The position numbers and the translations under genes were made by a program. The notes beneath the pieces were generated by a model. The model worked only from the letters and a program-made list of their open reading frames with translations, did no database searches and was not told where the DNA came from. Positions 34,203 to 42,384 of a DNA stretch of 64,000 nucleotides are shown here, in pieces. Source of the DNA: Pseudovibrio exalbescens (GTDB taxonomy: Bacteria; Pseudomonadota; Alphaproteobacteria; Rhizobiales; Stappiaceae); contig NZ_JAQZAJ010000002.1 of NCBI RefSeq assembly GCF_028737195.1, forward strand, positions 62,001 to 126,000, in the 5' to 3' direction. Every line of letters starts with the position of its first letter. The first letter of the stretch is position 1.

Positions 34203-34639
34203 GAGATACTCTCCCATAAACGGGGATGCAAGGATACCGGCGTTTCCAAATAGTGTGCCGGTATTAGCTACACAGACTGAGCCAACGCCCACGACAAATT
34301 GCATCGGACAAATAGACCTTTTGCGGCCGAGTTCACCCAACGACGGCCGAGAGCATAGTTTATGTTATCGATATGTCAAGGTATAACATCAGAGCAACAT
34401 GAAGGACCTCAGCCCAGGCCAGTTAATACATTGCTACTACACCCCACATCACTACGATATACTGCAATAGAATTGGAAATACTGATTTAAGATGCCTTTA
34501 AACGAAACCTTCAAGTCATCGCATCGTAAACCGCACCACAACATCTAGCTTTAGTTGACGGCAGACAGCCTTCTTCCCCCAACCACGGAGGTGTACCTAA
34601 GGCACGCGGTTTCCCTTAGAAGGGCCTCGCAGTAAAATC
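34203..34639. other. 437-base region between transporter operon and ccrA
   Basis: Contains the promoter of the binding-protein operon (34352-34389) and the 3' flank of ccrA. The centre (34390-34600) is AT-rich with no credible ORF. A weak GGTTTCCCTT/AAGGG hairpin near 34606-34623 may terminate ccrA. Confidence 0.4.
34352..34389 (-). promoter_or_regulatory. Promoter and operator-like palindrome of the betaine importer operon
   Basis: Minus strand TTGACA (34379-34374), 16 bases, TATGCT (34357-34352). The arms ATGTTAT (34362-34368) and ATAACAT (34383-34389) flank the -35 box, so a bound repressor would block it. It leaves a leader of about 145 nt before the TTG start, the same design as the third paralogue's promoter. 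Confidence 0.6.
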
Positions 34640-35929
34640 TTAGTCGGCGATCGCATCTTCAAATGTGCGCAGACCCGGGCGAGGAGAGTTTACCAACACG
34701 GCCATGTTGCCCGGCATGTGCTGGTTCTTCCACATTTTGGTGTGCGCCTTGGGAATATCTTCCCAACTGAAAACTTCACTCATGCAGGGGTCTATGCGCC
34801 GGTCGATCACAAACTGGTTCGCCTCGCTGGCTTGCTTGAGGTGAGCAAAGTGCGAGCCTTGAATGCGCTTTTGGCGCATCCAGACATATCTGGCGTCGAA
34901 GGTGAGGTTGAAACCAGTGGTGCCAGCGCAAAACACCACCATGCCGCCCCGCTTGACCACCATTGTAGATACTGGAAATGTCATCTCGCCGGGGTGTTCA
35001 AAGACCAGGTCTACGTCGTTGCCTTTGCCGGTTACAGCCCAGATGGCTTTGCCAAAACGGCGGGCTTCGCTCTGCCAGTTTTCAAAGTCCTCAGAGTTCA
35101 CCGTTGGCAAACGCCCCCAGCAATTAAAGTTCTTTCGGTTGATCACCGCACGGGCCCCAAGCGACATGACGTAGTCGCGCTTGTCTTCGTCAGAAATGAT
35201 GCCGATGGGATTTGCGCCCGCAGCAGCCGCAAGCTGAACACCGAACACACCAAGACCACCTGAAGCACCCCAAATGAGCACATTCTGCCCCGGCTTCAGA
35301 ATATGCGGCGCATGGCCGAACAACATGCGATAGGCCGTCGCAAGTGTGAGTGTGTAGCAAGCAGATTCCTCCCAGGTCAGGTGACGCGGTCGATCCATAA
35401 GCTGCTGAGCCTGCACCCGCGTGAACTGCGCAAACGAACCATCCGGTGTCTCATACCCCCAAATCCGCTGACTGGCGGAAAACATAGGATCGCCTCCATT
35501 GCAATCCTCATCATCGCCATCATCCTGATTGCAGTGTACGACCACTTCATCGCCCACTTTCCAGCGGCGCACCTTGGAGCCAACAGCCCAGACAATGCCT
35601 GCTGCATCCGATCCGGCCACATGGTAAGGCATCTGATGGCCGTCCAACGGCGACATGGGTTCACCCAGCGAAGCCCAGATACCGTTGTAGTTGACGCCAG
35701 CCGCCATCACGAGAACAAGCACTTCATGGCTGTCCAGTTTCCATGTAGGGATCACCTCTTTCACCATGGCGTCTTCAGGCGCACCATGCCGCTCCTTGCG
35801 GATGGTCCAGGCGTACATGTTCTTGGGAACGTGGCCGAGAGGCGGTATCTCACCAATCTCATAGAGGTCTTTGAGTTCCCCTGCAGCCTCATCAAGGCTC
35901 GCAGGATCGACATTCGCAATTGAACTCAT
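34640..35929 (-). CDS. ccrA: Crotonyl-CoA carboxylase/reductase
   Basis: Key enzyme of the ethylmalonyl-CoA pathway: NADPH- and CO2-dependent reductive carboxylation of crotonyl-CoA to ethylmalonyl-CoA. Medium-chain dehydrogenase/reductase fold, 429 residues. Family hallmarks are the N-terminal PPLGHVPKNMYAWTIRKERHG, VNYNGIWASLGEP, the CCR-specific acidic insert (HCNQDDGDDEDCNGGDPMF), and the nucleotide-binding WGASGGLGVFGVQLA near residue 225. The start has a GGAGG 5 bases upstream. A palindrome 66-82 bases upstream is a likely operator. The acyl-CoA mutase of the same pathway lies 1.4 kb away. Confidence 0.96.
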   Translation of the reverse strand: MSSIANVDPASLDEAAGELKDLYEIGEIPPLGHVPKNMYAWTIRKERHGAPEDAMVKEVIPTWKLDSHEVLVLVMAAGVNYNGIWASLGEPMSPLDGHQMPYHVAGSDAAGIVWAVGSKVRRWKVGDEVVVHCNQDDGDDEDCNGGDPMFSASQRIWGYETPDGSFAQFTRVQAQQLMDRPRHLTWEESACYTLTLATAYRMLFGHAPHILKPGQNVLIWGASGGLGVFGVQLAAAAGANPIGIISDEDKRDYVMSLGARAVINRKNFNCWGRLPTVNSEDFENWQSEARRFGKAIWAVTGKGNDVDLVFEHPGEMTFPVSTMVVKRGGMVVFCAGTTGFNLTFDARYVWMRQKRIQGSHFAHLKQASEANQFVIDRRIDPCMSEVFSWEDIPKAHTKMWKNQHMPGNMAVLVNSPRPGLRTFEDAIAD

Positions 35930-35994
35930 GGTTTCCTCCTCACTCGCTACATGCGTCCAGAGATGGATCCGCGCATGAACACCCTACGCCAGCC

Positions 35995-36011
35995 ATATTG
36001 CGACGCAATAT
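35995..36011. promoter_or_regulatory. Perfect palindrome upstream of ccrA
   Basis: ATATTGCG and CGCAATAT flank a single central A, a 17-base near-perfect dyad located 66-82 bases before the ccrA start codon. It is a strong candidate operator for a regulator of acetyl-CoA/C4 assimilation; which protein binds is not known. Confidence 0.65.
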
Positions 36012-36181
36012 TCATTTTTTGAGGACGAGGGCATAACCAGAGTATCGGACCGGAGGAGAGCCCGTGCCTATGATACTATTGCTTAGGTTCGCTAGTCAGT
36101 TTGCAGCATGCTGCACCACGATAACGCAGGGCAGCACACCTTTTCGCTCGAAGAAGCCCACGTGGGGCAGCCTCAATCTTC

Positions 36182-36643
36182 TCAGTTGGTCGGGTCTACT
36201 GGATGCGGAACGCGGAATGCAATCGCAATACGGTTCCAGACATTGATCGTGCCGATGGCGACGGTCAGTTTTGTGATTTCGTCCTCTGAGAAGAAAGGCT
36301 TCAACATCTCATAGTGCGCGTCCGGCGCACCACTCTCTGAAACAGTGGTAAGCGACTCTGTCCACGCAAGAACAGCGCGCTCCCGTTCGTCATAAAGAGG
36401 AGATTCTTGCCAAGCCGAGATGAGCGCGATCCACTGCTCTCCAAGCCCATCTTTACGCGCTTCCTTCACATGCATATCAATGCAGAACGCGCATCCATTG
36501 ATTTGAGAAGCTCGAATTTTCAAGAGATGGAGAAGACGAGGATCAAGGCCGGCCTCTTTGGAGACGAACTGCTCCAAAGCCCAAACGGCCTTGAATGAAT
36601 CTGGCGAAGCCTTCATGTAGTCAATCCGGGGTTCCATCGGCAT
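36182..36643 (-). CDS. Carboxymuconolactone decarboxylase / AhpD-like peroxidase family protein
   Basis: A 153-residue all-alpha protein with the AhpD-type redox motif CAFCIDMH (CxxC plus downstream His) near residue 50 and the family block ERERAVLAWTESLT. Members reduce peroxides or serve as alkylhydroperoxidase partners; true decarboxylase activity is unlikely given the CxxC. It lies 23 bases downstream of an Rrf2 regulator gene on the same strand, a recurring pairing that suggests redox-responsive control. It is convergent with nothing and is read away from ccrA's promoter region. Confidence 0.9.
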   Translation of the reverse strand: MPMEPRIDYMKASPDSFKAVWALEQFVSKEAGLDPRLLHLLKIRASQINGCAFCIDMHVKEARKDGLGEQWIALISAWQESPLYDERERAVLAWTESLTTVSESGAPDAHYEMLKPFFSEDEITKLTVAIGTINVWNRIAIAFRVPHPVDPTN

Positions 36644-36666
36644 TCCTTTTCTTCCTCATTGGATTG

Positions 36667-37164
36667 TTAAGACTGGGTGCGAACATTCGCATCCAGAAAA
36701 GCGCAGCTTCGGGCAGCCAACGAGCCATCATCGTCTTTGGTCACTTGTGCCAGAAGATCCGCAATCGTCACTTGTCTCAACTCGGCGCGATATGCCCTCT
36801 CAGCACGCAACATGGCGGCATTGATCTGGCACGGCGCAGAATAATACTTCTCAGGCAGAGGGTTGGGGCCGTTTCGCCGAATTTCCTTGCAGCGAAACGC
36901 TGGCTCTGGACCTTCAACCGCAAGAACAACATCCAACAGGGATATCTCTTTCGGGGTTTTGGCGAGGTGATACCCCCCTTTGGGCCCTGGAACTGTTGCA
37001 ACAATCCCGGCTCGAGACAGCGCCTGCAGGTGCTTCAAAAGATAGCTGGGAGAGATACCGTGAAACTCTGCCAAGGCGGCAGCAGAAAGCACCTGTCCTT
37101 TCTCCAGCCCCGCGAGCATCGCAACAGAATGGATGGCCTGTTCAACACCGTCCCCAAACTTCAT
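36667..37164 (-). CDS. Rrf2 family transcriptional regulator
   Basis: A 165-residue winged-helix regulator. The N-terminal HTH spans about residues 10-60 (VLSAAALAEFHGISPSYLLKHLQALSRAGIV), followed by the wing PGPKGGYHLAKTP. Cysteines at FRCKEIR, APCQIN and SCAFL are spaced more widely than the C-x5-C-x5/7-C set of IscR, so Fe-S binding is uncertain and a thiol switch is possible. ATG at 37164 has AGGAG 6 bases before it; an earlier TTG is unlikely. It probably autoregulates itself and the AhpD-like gene through the palindrome just upstream. Confidence 0.9.
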   Translation of the reverse strand: MKFGDGVEQAIHSVAMLAGLEKGQVLSAAALAEFHGISPSYLLKHLQALSRAGIVATVPGPKGGYHLAKTPKEISLLDVVLAVEGPEPAFRCKEIRRNGPNPLPEKYYSAPCQINAAMLRAERAYRAELRQVTIADLLAQVTKDDDGSLAARSCAFLDANVRTQS

Positions 37165-37183
37165 GTTCAACTCCTCTGCAATT

Positions 37184-37204
37184 CATGGATATTTTTTATC
37201 CGTG
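37184..37204 (-). promoter_or_regulatory. Candidate Rrf2 operator
   Basis: Arms CATGGATA and TATCCGTG around TTTTT form an 8-bp inverted repeat with one mismatch, 20-40 bases upstream of the regulator's ATG and between it and the divergent ecm gene. The placement fits autoregulation. Confidence 0.5.
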
Positions 37205-37317
37205 ATTCGATATTTATTCAAGCTAAAAAGTGGACCGCAGAAACTTGCGCCTTTTGGGCAGATCCAATCTGCCGAAAAATGACGCTACACTGGTGCAAGT
37301 GAACGGAGGAGAGATCA

Positions 37318-39306
37318 ATGACGCCAGATAGCGAAACCACTCGGTCGAAAGATAGGCCCTGGATGTTTCGCACCTACGCCGGTCACTCCACTGCAAAAGA
37401 GAGCAACGCCCTTTACCGGCGCAATCTGGCAAAGGGACAAACAGGTCTTTCCATCGCCTTCGACCTGCCCACCCAACTCGGTTATGACCCTGATGATCCA
37501 CGCGCCGCTGGTGAAGTTGGCAAGGTAGGTGTGCCCGTAGCCCACTTGGGAGACATGCGGGCCCTGTTCGACGCCATTCCCCTTGACCAGATGAACACCT
37601 CCATGACCATCAACGCCACCGCGCCTTGGCTGCTGGCGCTTTACGTGGCCTTGGCAGATGAGCAGGGCGTTGCCCGAGATGCCCTGAGTGGCACGACGCA
37701 AAACGACATCATCAAGGAGTACCTCTCCAGAGGAACTTATGTGTACCCGCCTGCGCCGTCACTGCGGCTCACCACCGATGTGATCTCGTGGACCTACGCA
37801 AACATGCCAAAATGGAACCCCATGAATGTGTGTTCCTATCATCTGCAGGAAGCAGGCGCGACACCCGTTCAGGAGCTTTCCTTCGCACTGGCAACTGCAA
37901 TAGCGGTGCTCGATCACCTCAAGGCGTCCGGGACTGTCCCTGAAGCAGAATTTCCGATGGTGGTGGGCCGCATGTCGTTTTTTGTAAACGCTGGCATGCG
38001 CTTCATCACTGAGATGTGCAAGATGCGCGCCTTTACCGAACTTTGGGATGAAATTTGCCTGACGCGCTATGGCGTGAACGAGGAAAAGTACCGCCGTTTC
38101 CGCTATGGCGTTCAGGTCAACTCGCTGGGCCTGACTGAGCAGCAACCGGAAAACAACGTCTACCGCATCCTTATCGAGATGATGGCTGTTGTACTCTCGA
38201 AAAATGCGCGCGCACGTGCAGTGCAGCTGCCCGCATGGAATGAAGCTCTTGGCTTGCCACGCGCTTTCGATCAGCAATGGTCGCTTCGGATGCAGCAAAT
38301 CATGGCCTATGAAACCGACCTTCTGGAATACGCCGACATTTTTGATGGCTCCACCGAGATTACGAGAAAAGTTGAGGCACTCAAGTCAGAGGCGCGCGAA
38401 GAACTTCAACGCATTGAAGAGATGGGCGGCGCGGTAAAGGCAATTGAGACAGCCTACATGAAGCGACAGCTGGTGGAGGCAAATGGCGCCAGAGTAGAAC
38501 AGATCGAGAGCGGCGATCAGGTCGTTGTTGGCGTAAACCGCTGGACCGAAACCGAGCCCTCTCCGCTTACTGTCAACAACAGCGAAAACATCCTCAGCGT
38601 CTCTCGGGAGGTTGAAGCAGAAGCCATCGCAAACCTTCAAGCATGGCGTGCCACACGCGACGAGCGAAGGGTGCAAGAAACACTCGCCGCGCTAAAAACA
38701 GCAGCTTCACGCGGTCAAAACATCATGCCCCCGTCCATTGACTGCGCCAAGGCTGGCGTCACAACAGGGGAATGGGGCTTTGCTCTGCGCAGTGTCTTCG
38801 GAGAGTATCGTGCTCCCACCGGGGTTAGCACTGCAATGCGCAACGACACCAGCGGGCTTGAGGGGATCAAGGCGCGGGTCGATGCGCTATCCATGAAATT
38901 GGGACGCAGAGTTAAGATACTTGTTGGGAAGCCGGGGCTCGATGGCCATTCTAACGGCGCGGAGCAGATCGCCGCGCGGGCGCGCGACTGCGGCATGTCG
39001 GTCGTCTACGAAGGCATTCGCCTGACACCTGCACAGATTGCCGAAGCCGCAGAAAAAGAACGGGTGGATGTCATCGGACTGTCTGTGCTCTCCGGCTCTC
39101 ACGGAGCGCTCATGGACGGAATACTTGCAGCGCTGCTAGACCGGAACCTTAAGGATGTACCTATCATTCTAGGCGGCATCATCCCGCCAGAAGACGCAGC
39201 AGTCCTCAAAAAGAAGGGTGTTGAGGCGGTCTACACGCCAAAGGACTTTCACATTACGGAAATCATATCCGACATTGTCGCTCTCATAGAACGCAAACAA
39301 GGCTGA
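37318..39306 (+). CDS. ecm: Ethylmalonyl-CoA mutase (coenzyme B12-dependent)
   Basis: Adenosylcobalamin enzyme that rearranges ethylmalonyl-CoA to methylsuccinyl-CoA. The 662 residues form an acyl-CoA mutase barrel (GHSTAKESNALYRRNLAKGQTGLSIAFDLPTQLG; NVCSYHLQEAGATPVQELSF) and a C-terminal B12-binding domain with DGHSNGAEQ, the DxHxxG motif (Asp and lower-ligand His). The length and N-terminus match Ecm (formerly called meaA) rather than methylmalonyl-CoA mutase, which has a longer N-terminal extension. A strong GGAGGAG ribosome-binding site precedes the ATG. Not in an operon with ccrA, but only 1.4 kb away on the opposite strand. Confidence 0.93.
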   Translation: MTPDSETTRSKDRPWMFRTYAGHSTAKESNALYRRNLAKGQTGLSIAFDLPTQLGYDPDDPRAAGEVGKVGVPVAHLGDMRALFDAIPLDQMNTSMTINATAPWLLALYVALADEQGVARDALSGTTQNDIIKEYLSRGTYVYPPAPSLRLTTDVISWTYANMPKWNPMNVCSYHLQEAGATPVQELSFALATAIAVLDHLKASGTVPEAEFPMVVGRMSFFVNAGMRFITEMCKMRAFTELWDEICLTRYGVNEEKYRRFRYGVQVNSLGLTEQQPENNVYRILIEMMAVVLSKNARARAVQLPAWNEALGLPRAFDQQWSLRMQQIMAYETDLLEYADIFDGSTEITRKVEALKSEAREELQRIEEMGGAVKAIETAYMKRQLVEANGARVEQIESGDQVVVGVNRWTETEPSPLTVNNSENILSVSREVEAEAIANLQAWRATRDERRVQETLAALKTAASRGQNIMPPSIDCAKAGVTTGEWGFALRSVFGEYRAPTGVSTAMRNDTSGLEGIKARVDALSMKLGRRVKILVGKPGLDGHSNGAEQIAARARDCGMSVVYEGIRLTPAQIAEAAEKERVDVIGLSVLSGSHGALMDGILAALLDRNLKDVPIILGGIIPPEDAAVLKKKGVEAVYTPKDFHITEIISDIVALIERKQG

Positions 39307-39315
39307 GCGTCACAC

Positions 39316-39741
39316 CTACCAATGCCGGTAGTAATAGCGCCGCTTGTAATACCTTTTACGCCATGGATTGTGGCGCCGGTAATAAAGCGGCGTTCCGAAC
39401 CCAAACTGATAACTGTAATAGGGCGTCACAGGCACGGGCTGCACATAGATGCGAGGCTGTACAAAAGTGCGCGGCAAGGGTCCGGATTTCAGATAGCGAC
39501 CATACACCCAACCGCGGACTCCCCGAAAAGACACATCACACCACCTACTGCGCAAACAGCGGTGCACGACAGCCACACCGGTCTGAGGTACTTGCAACAG
39601 GATTGGAAACTGCGTGCCGGGTCCAGTACGCATGTTGACGCGCGTGGTGGCATAGGCGGTCCAGGAAGCATAGGCCGACACCTGCGCAAACATAATCATC
39701 CCGACAATCAAGCCAGAGGCGAGCAACAGAATGCGTTTCAT
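39316..39741 (-). CDS. SH3-domain exported protein
   Basis: A 141-residue secreted protein. The signal peptide (MKRILLLASGLIVGMIMFAQVSAYA) is followed by a bacterial SH3 domain (about residues 30-90: VNMRTGPGTQFPILLQVPQTGVAV and RGWVYGRYL). The C-terminus is rich in Pro, Tyr and Arg and ends in an extremely basic RRHNPWRKRYYKRR segment, which could bind nucleic acid, lipopolysaccharide or the cell wall. ATG at 39741 has GGAGATGGC upstream. Such proteins usually bind peptidoglycan, but the partner is unknown. It is convergent with ecm and reads 9 bases from its stop. Confidence 0.85.
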   Translation of the reverse strand: MKRILLLASGLIVGMIMFAQVSAYASWTAYATTRVNMRTGPGTQFPILLQVPQTGVAVVHRCLRSRWCDVSFRGVRGWVYGRYLKSGPLPRTFVQPRIYVQPVPVTPYYSYQFGFGTPLYYRRHNPWRKRYYKRRYYYRHW

Positions 39742-39794
39742 GAGCCATCTCCATGTCTCATGCCCGAACGGTTGAACTGCACCCCGGTTCAAAG

Positions 39795-40169
39795 CTACTT
39801 GATGTTGCCCGCCCCCTCCCGATCGGCATTAGGAGAGTTTGGGTCAGCGCGATTGCCAAACGGAATGACAAGCGGAGTTCCATCATTCTTTGGCTTGGGA
39901 ATGCCCACCACCTCAGGCGGCTTTCGGTTGGGAACAGTCGCATCAGGATAGGCACCAACAGGTCGGTCGCTGGCCGGTCCCAGCGCCTCGGGATAGGCGC
40001 CCAACGGCGCATTAAAGCTCGAGGACCCACCAGAACCGTAACTGGGCGTGAACCCGCCGCCTGCGGGCCCAACCGGTGAGCTTGGCATCTGTGCCCAACT
40101 GGCTGAGGCCAGCACGCTCAGAGCAAACGAGATGCTTAAAACTCTTGAAACTCCCAATGGTTTGGGCAT
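39795..40169 (-). CDS. Hypothetical exported Pro/Gly-rich protein
   Basis: A 124-residue protein with a clear signal peptide (RVLSISFALSVLASASWAQ). The mature part is low in hydrophobic residues and rich in Pro, Gly, Ser and Asn, with a repeated PxGAYPxA element (two copies: APLGAYPEALGP and PVGAYPDATVP). No domain or transmembrane segment is visible, so it is probably an intrinsically disordered envelope protein. It lies just upstream of the SH3 protein gene on the same strand, and the two may form an operon. Confidence 0.65.
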   Translation of the reverse strand: MPKPLGVSRVLSISFALSVLASASWAQMPSSPVGPAGGGFTPSYGSGGSSSFNAPLGAYPEALGPASDRPVGAYPDATVPNRKPPEVVGIPKPKNDGTPLVIPFGNRADPNSPNADREGAGNIK

Positions 40170-40342
40170 CGTCCCCTCCTAGGGATCTTATTGTTTAGAC
40201 CAAGTGTATCGAAGACCCCATTTTTTCGCTAGTAAAACACTTGTGCATTGGGTTAACAGCCCATTGAGCCCGCGCGACGGCATATCCATATGCGGGGCTC
40301 AAACGTCCGTCCCTTCAGAACCACCGGAACGCCAAGCCCGCC

Positions 40343-41146
40343 ATGAGCAACAGACTGAAAATCGTCACCTGGAACATCAACTCGGTGCGCCTGCGCCTGC
40401 CAATCGTTGAGAAAATGCTGCTGGACCACGCACCGGATGTGTTGTGCCTTCAGGAAACCAAATGTCCAGATGGCAGCTTCCCGTCTGCCGCACTGGAGAA
40501 ACTGGGCTACCGTCACATCGAGTTTCATGGCCAAAAGGGCTACCACGGCGTAGCCTTGATTTCCCGCGTTCCTCTCGAAAACGTGGAGCGTCGAGAGTTC
40601 TGTGGCATGGGCGATACCCGCCACATTGCGGCTGACATCGCGTTCAACGGCAGCTCATTCCGCCTGCACAATTTTTATGTACCAGCGGGCGGCGACATTC
40701 CAGATCCCGAACTGAACGACAAGTTTGCGCACAAGCTCAAGTTCCTGGATGAAATGGAAGGCTGGTTCTCCACCTTTGAAGGTGAATCCATTGTAGTTGG
40801 AGATCTCAACATCGCGCCCTATGAGACAGACGTCTGGTCTCACAAGCAACTGCTGAAAGTGGTGTCCCACACCCCACTGGAGTGTGAACGGCTCGAAGCG
40901 GTTCGCAACGCTGGCAAATATGTAGACACCATGCGCAAGCACATACCGATGGAAGAAAAGGTCTACACGTGGTGGAGCTACCGCGCCAAGGATTGGTCCA
41001 AGGCCGACAAGGGTCGCCGTCTGGACCATGTATGGATGACCGCAGGCACCGCGAACCACACCAAGGATGTCACCGTTATGCGTGACGCGCGCGGCTGGGA
41101 AAAACCATCGGATCACGCACCGGTGGTTGCCGTTCTCGAAGCTTGA
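40343..41146 (+). CDS. xthA: Exodeoxyribonuclease III
   Basis: AP endonuclease/3'-exonuclease of base-excision repair, 267 residues. It has the exonuclease-endonuclease-phosphatase fold: WNINSVRLRLP at residue 10, LQETKCPD (metal-binding Glu) near residue 35, then HNFYVPAGGD, VVGDLNIAP, GRRLDHVW and SDHAPVVAV (catalytic Asp/His) at the C-terminus. The start has no obvious Shine-Dalgarno (GCCCGCC ATG). A terminator follows directly. Confidence 0.95.
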   Translation: MSNRLKIVTWNINSVRLRLPIVEKMLLDHAPDVLCLQETKCPDGSFPSAALEKLGYRHIEFHGQKGYHGVALISRVPLENVERREFCGMGDTRHIAADIAFNGSSFRLHNFYVPAGGDIPDPELNDKFAHKLKFLDEMEGWFSTFEGESIVVGDLNIAPYETDVWSHKQLLKVVSHTPLECERLEAVRNAGKYVDTMRKHIPMEEKVYTWWSYRAKDWSKADKGRRLDHVWMTAGTANHTKDVTVMRDARGWEKPSDHAPVVAVLEA

Positions 41147-41154
41147 GTTTTATT

Positions 41155-41181
41155 GAAGGCCCGGCAAACCTCCGGGCCTTT
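41155..41181 (+). terminator. Rho-independent terminator after xthA
   Basis: GAAGGCCCGG pairs with CCGGGCCTTT across a 7-base loop with a short T-tail, 8 bases after the xthA stop. Confidence 0.8.
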
Positions 41182-41227
41182 CATTTGCCTGCCACTCTTG
41201 ATCCCCATAGGCGCTTGGGGGTAAAGG

Positions 41228-41809
41228 ATGCCCAAGGAACAACCAAAAAGAACGAGACGCATGCGCGGCTACTTTGCAGTGGGCTCTGAAGGCCTGTCTA
41301 AAACCATGAACCTCGGCACCTTGATGCGCACCGCTCATGCATTCGGCGCCAGTTACTTTTTCTCCGTTGATGCGGATCCGCGACTTGGTAAGGCCATGAA
41401 AGCCGACACCTCCAAAAGCCCGGACCACCTGCCCTACTTTGCATGGTCATCACCGGAAGAAATGATATTTCCGCGTGGCTGCAAACTGATTGGCGTGGAG
41501 CTGACTGACGACGCAGTGGAGCTGCCAAGCTTCGGTCACCCTTTGCAGGCGGCTTACATTTTGGGGCCTGAGCGTGGTTCTCTGTCGCCGCAGATGCAAG
41601 AACGCTGCGACTTCATGGTGAAAATCCCAACCAAGTTTTGCGTAAACATCGGCATCGCGGCCGGCATCGTGCTCTATGACCGCTTCAAGGTTCATGGCAA
41701 GTATGCGGAGCGCTCGCTTACCGCAGGTGCCCCCAAGGACCCCATGCTTGAGCATGTTCACGGCGCTCCCTTGTTTCGCACCGGGCGAAAAGTGCCGGGA
41801 ACCAGCTGA
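41228..41809 (+). CDS. SpoU/TrmH-family RNA methyltransferase
   Basis: A 193-residue SPOUT-fold 2'-O-methyltransferase. It includes the characteristic knotted C-terminus: YILGPERGSLSPQMQERCD (motif 2) and VNIGIAAGIVLYDRF (motif 3), with NLGTLMRTAHAFGA near residue 25. Unlike TrmB or RlmB, it lacks an N-terminal RNA-binding extension, so it is a small SpoU family member of unknown target RNA. Start ATG has a GGGGGT at about 8 bases. Confidence 0.85.
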   Translation: MPKEQPKRTRRMRGYFAVGSEGLSKTMNLGTLMRTAHAFGASYFFSVDADPRLGKAMKADTSKSPDHLPYFAWSSPEEMIFPRGCKLIGVELTDDAVELPSFGHPLQAAYILGPERGSLSPQMQERCDFMVKIPTKFCVNIGIAAGIVLYDRFKVHGKYAERSLTAGAPKDPMLEHVHGAPLFRTGRKVPGTS

Positions 41810-42384
41810 ATTAAGCGTGATTCGAGCGTGGAAATGCAGCTTTCCACGCACATCAACCAAATTCACAGGCGCTCGCATGCCGGAAAAACAGCCTGCCGTA
41901 CACGCGCATTCCCAAACGGCACCTCTTTTGACTTAAACGGCAATACCCGCCTGAATTGTAGAGGCTTTCTGTGCTGGCTTACGGTTTTCCGTAGCATGAA
42001 CAGGGTATCGGCCCAGCTCCAAAGCCTTCCTGAAAACGCGCCAGATACATCGGTATCAGCGCAGTTTTGCGCTCTGAAGCAGGACGTGGCGCCGGCTCGT
42101 CGCCGTCAAAAACGGACCCATTTTTTTTGACGGATAAGGAGTTACACGAAGTCTTGCCCGGGCCTCTGCGGATTGTCTGGAGGACAATGCAACCACGCCA
42201 CACTGTCGCCAAGTTTATGCTGCCAGCGTAACGCTAGAAATCACAGTGTTTTAAGTTTCCACGACAGGCTAAGGGTCTTCAACCCTTTAGTAACCATCTT
42301 TAAGGTAACCTTAAAACTAAGTTTATGGTGTGTTTCATGCGCGCACCAAATGTTGAGCAGCGCAAACGAAGCGGTTTGGAGAAG
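41810..42384. other. Intergenic region upstream of the IalB-family gene
   Basis: No convincing gene. It contains a perfect 10-bp inverted repeat CCGTCAAAAA/TTTTTGACGG with an 11-base spacer (42103-42133), which ends in T8 inside the right arm, a possible termination signal or operator. A TACGG/CCGTA hairpin with a 4-base loop lies near 41979-41992. The last 140 bases are AT-rich and probably contain the ialB-type promoter. Confidence 0.4.

Noticed and set aside
36064-36246. 60-codon plus-strand ORF with a strong GGAGGAG before a GTG-x-ATG start
   Set aside because: The site is good, but the 3' half is antisense to the AhpD-like gene and the product has no similarity; a leader peptide cannot be excluded.
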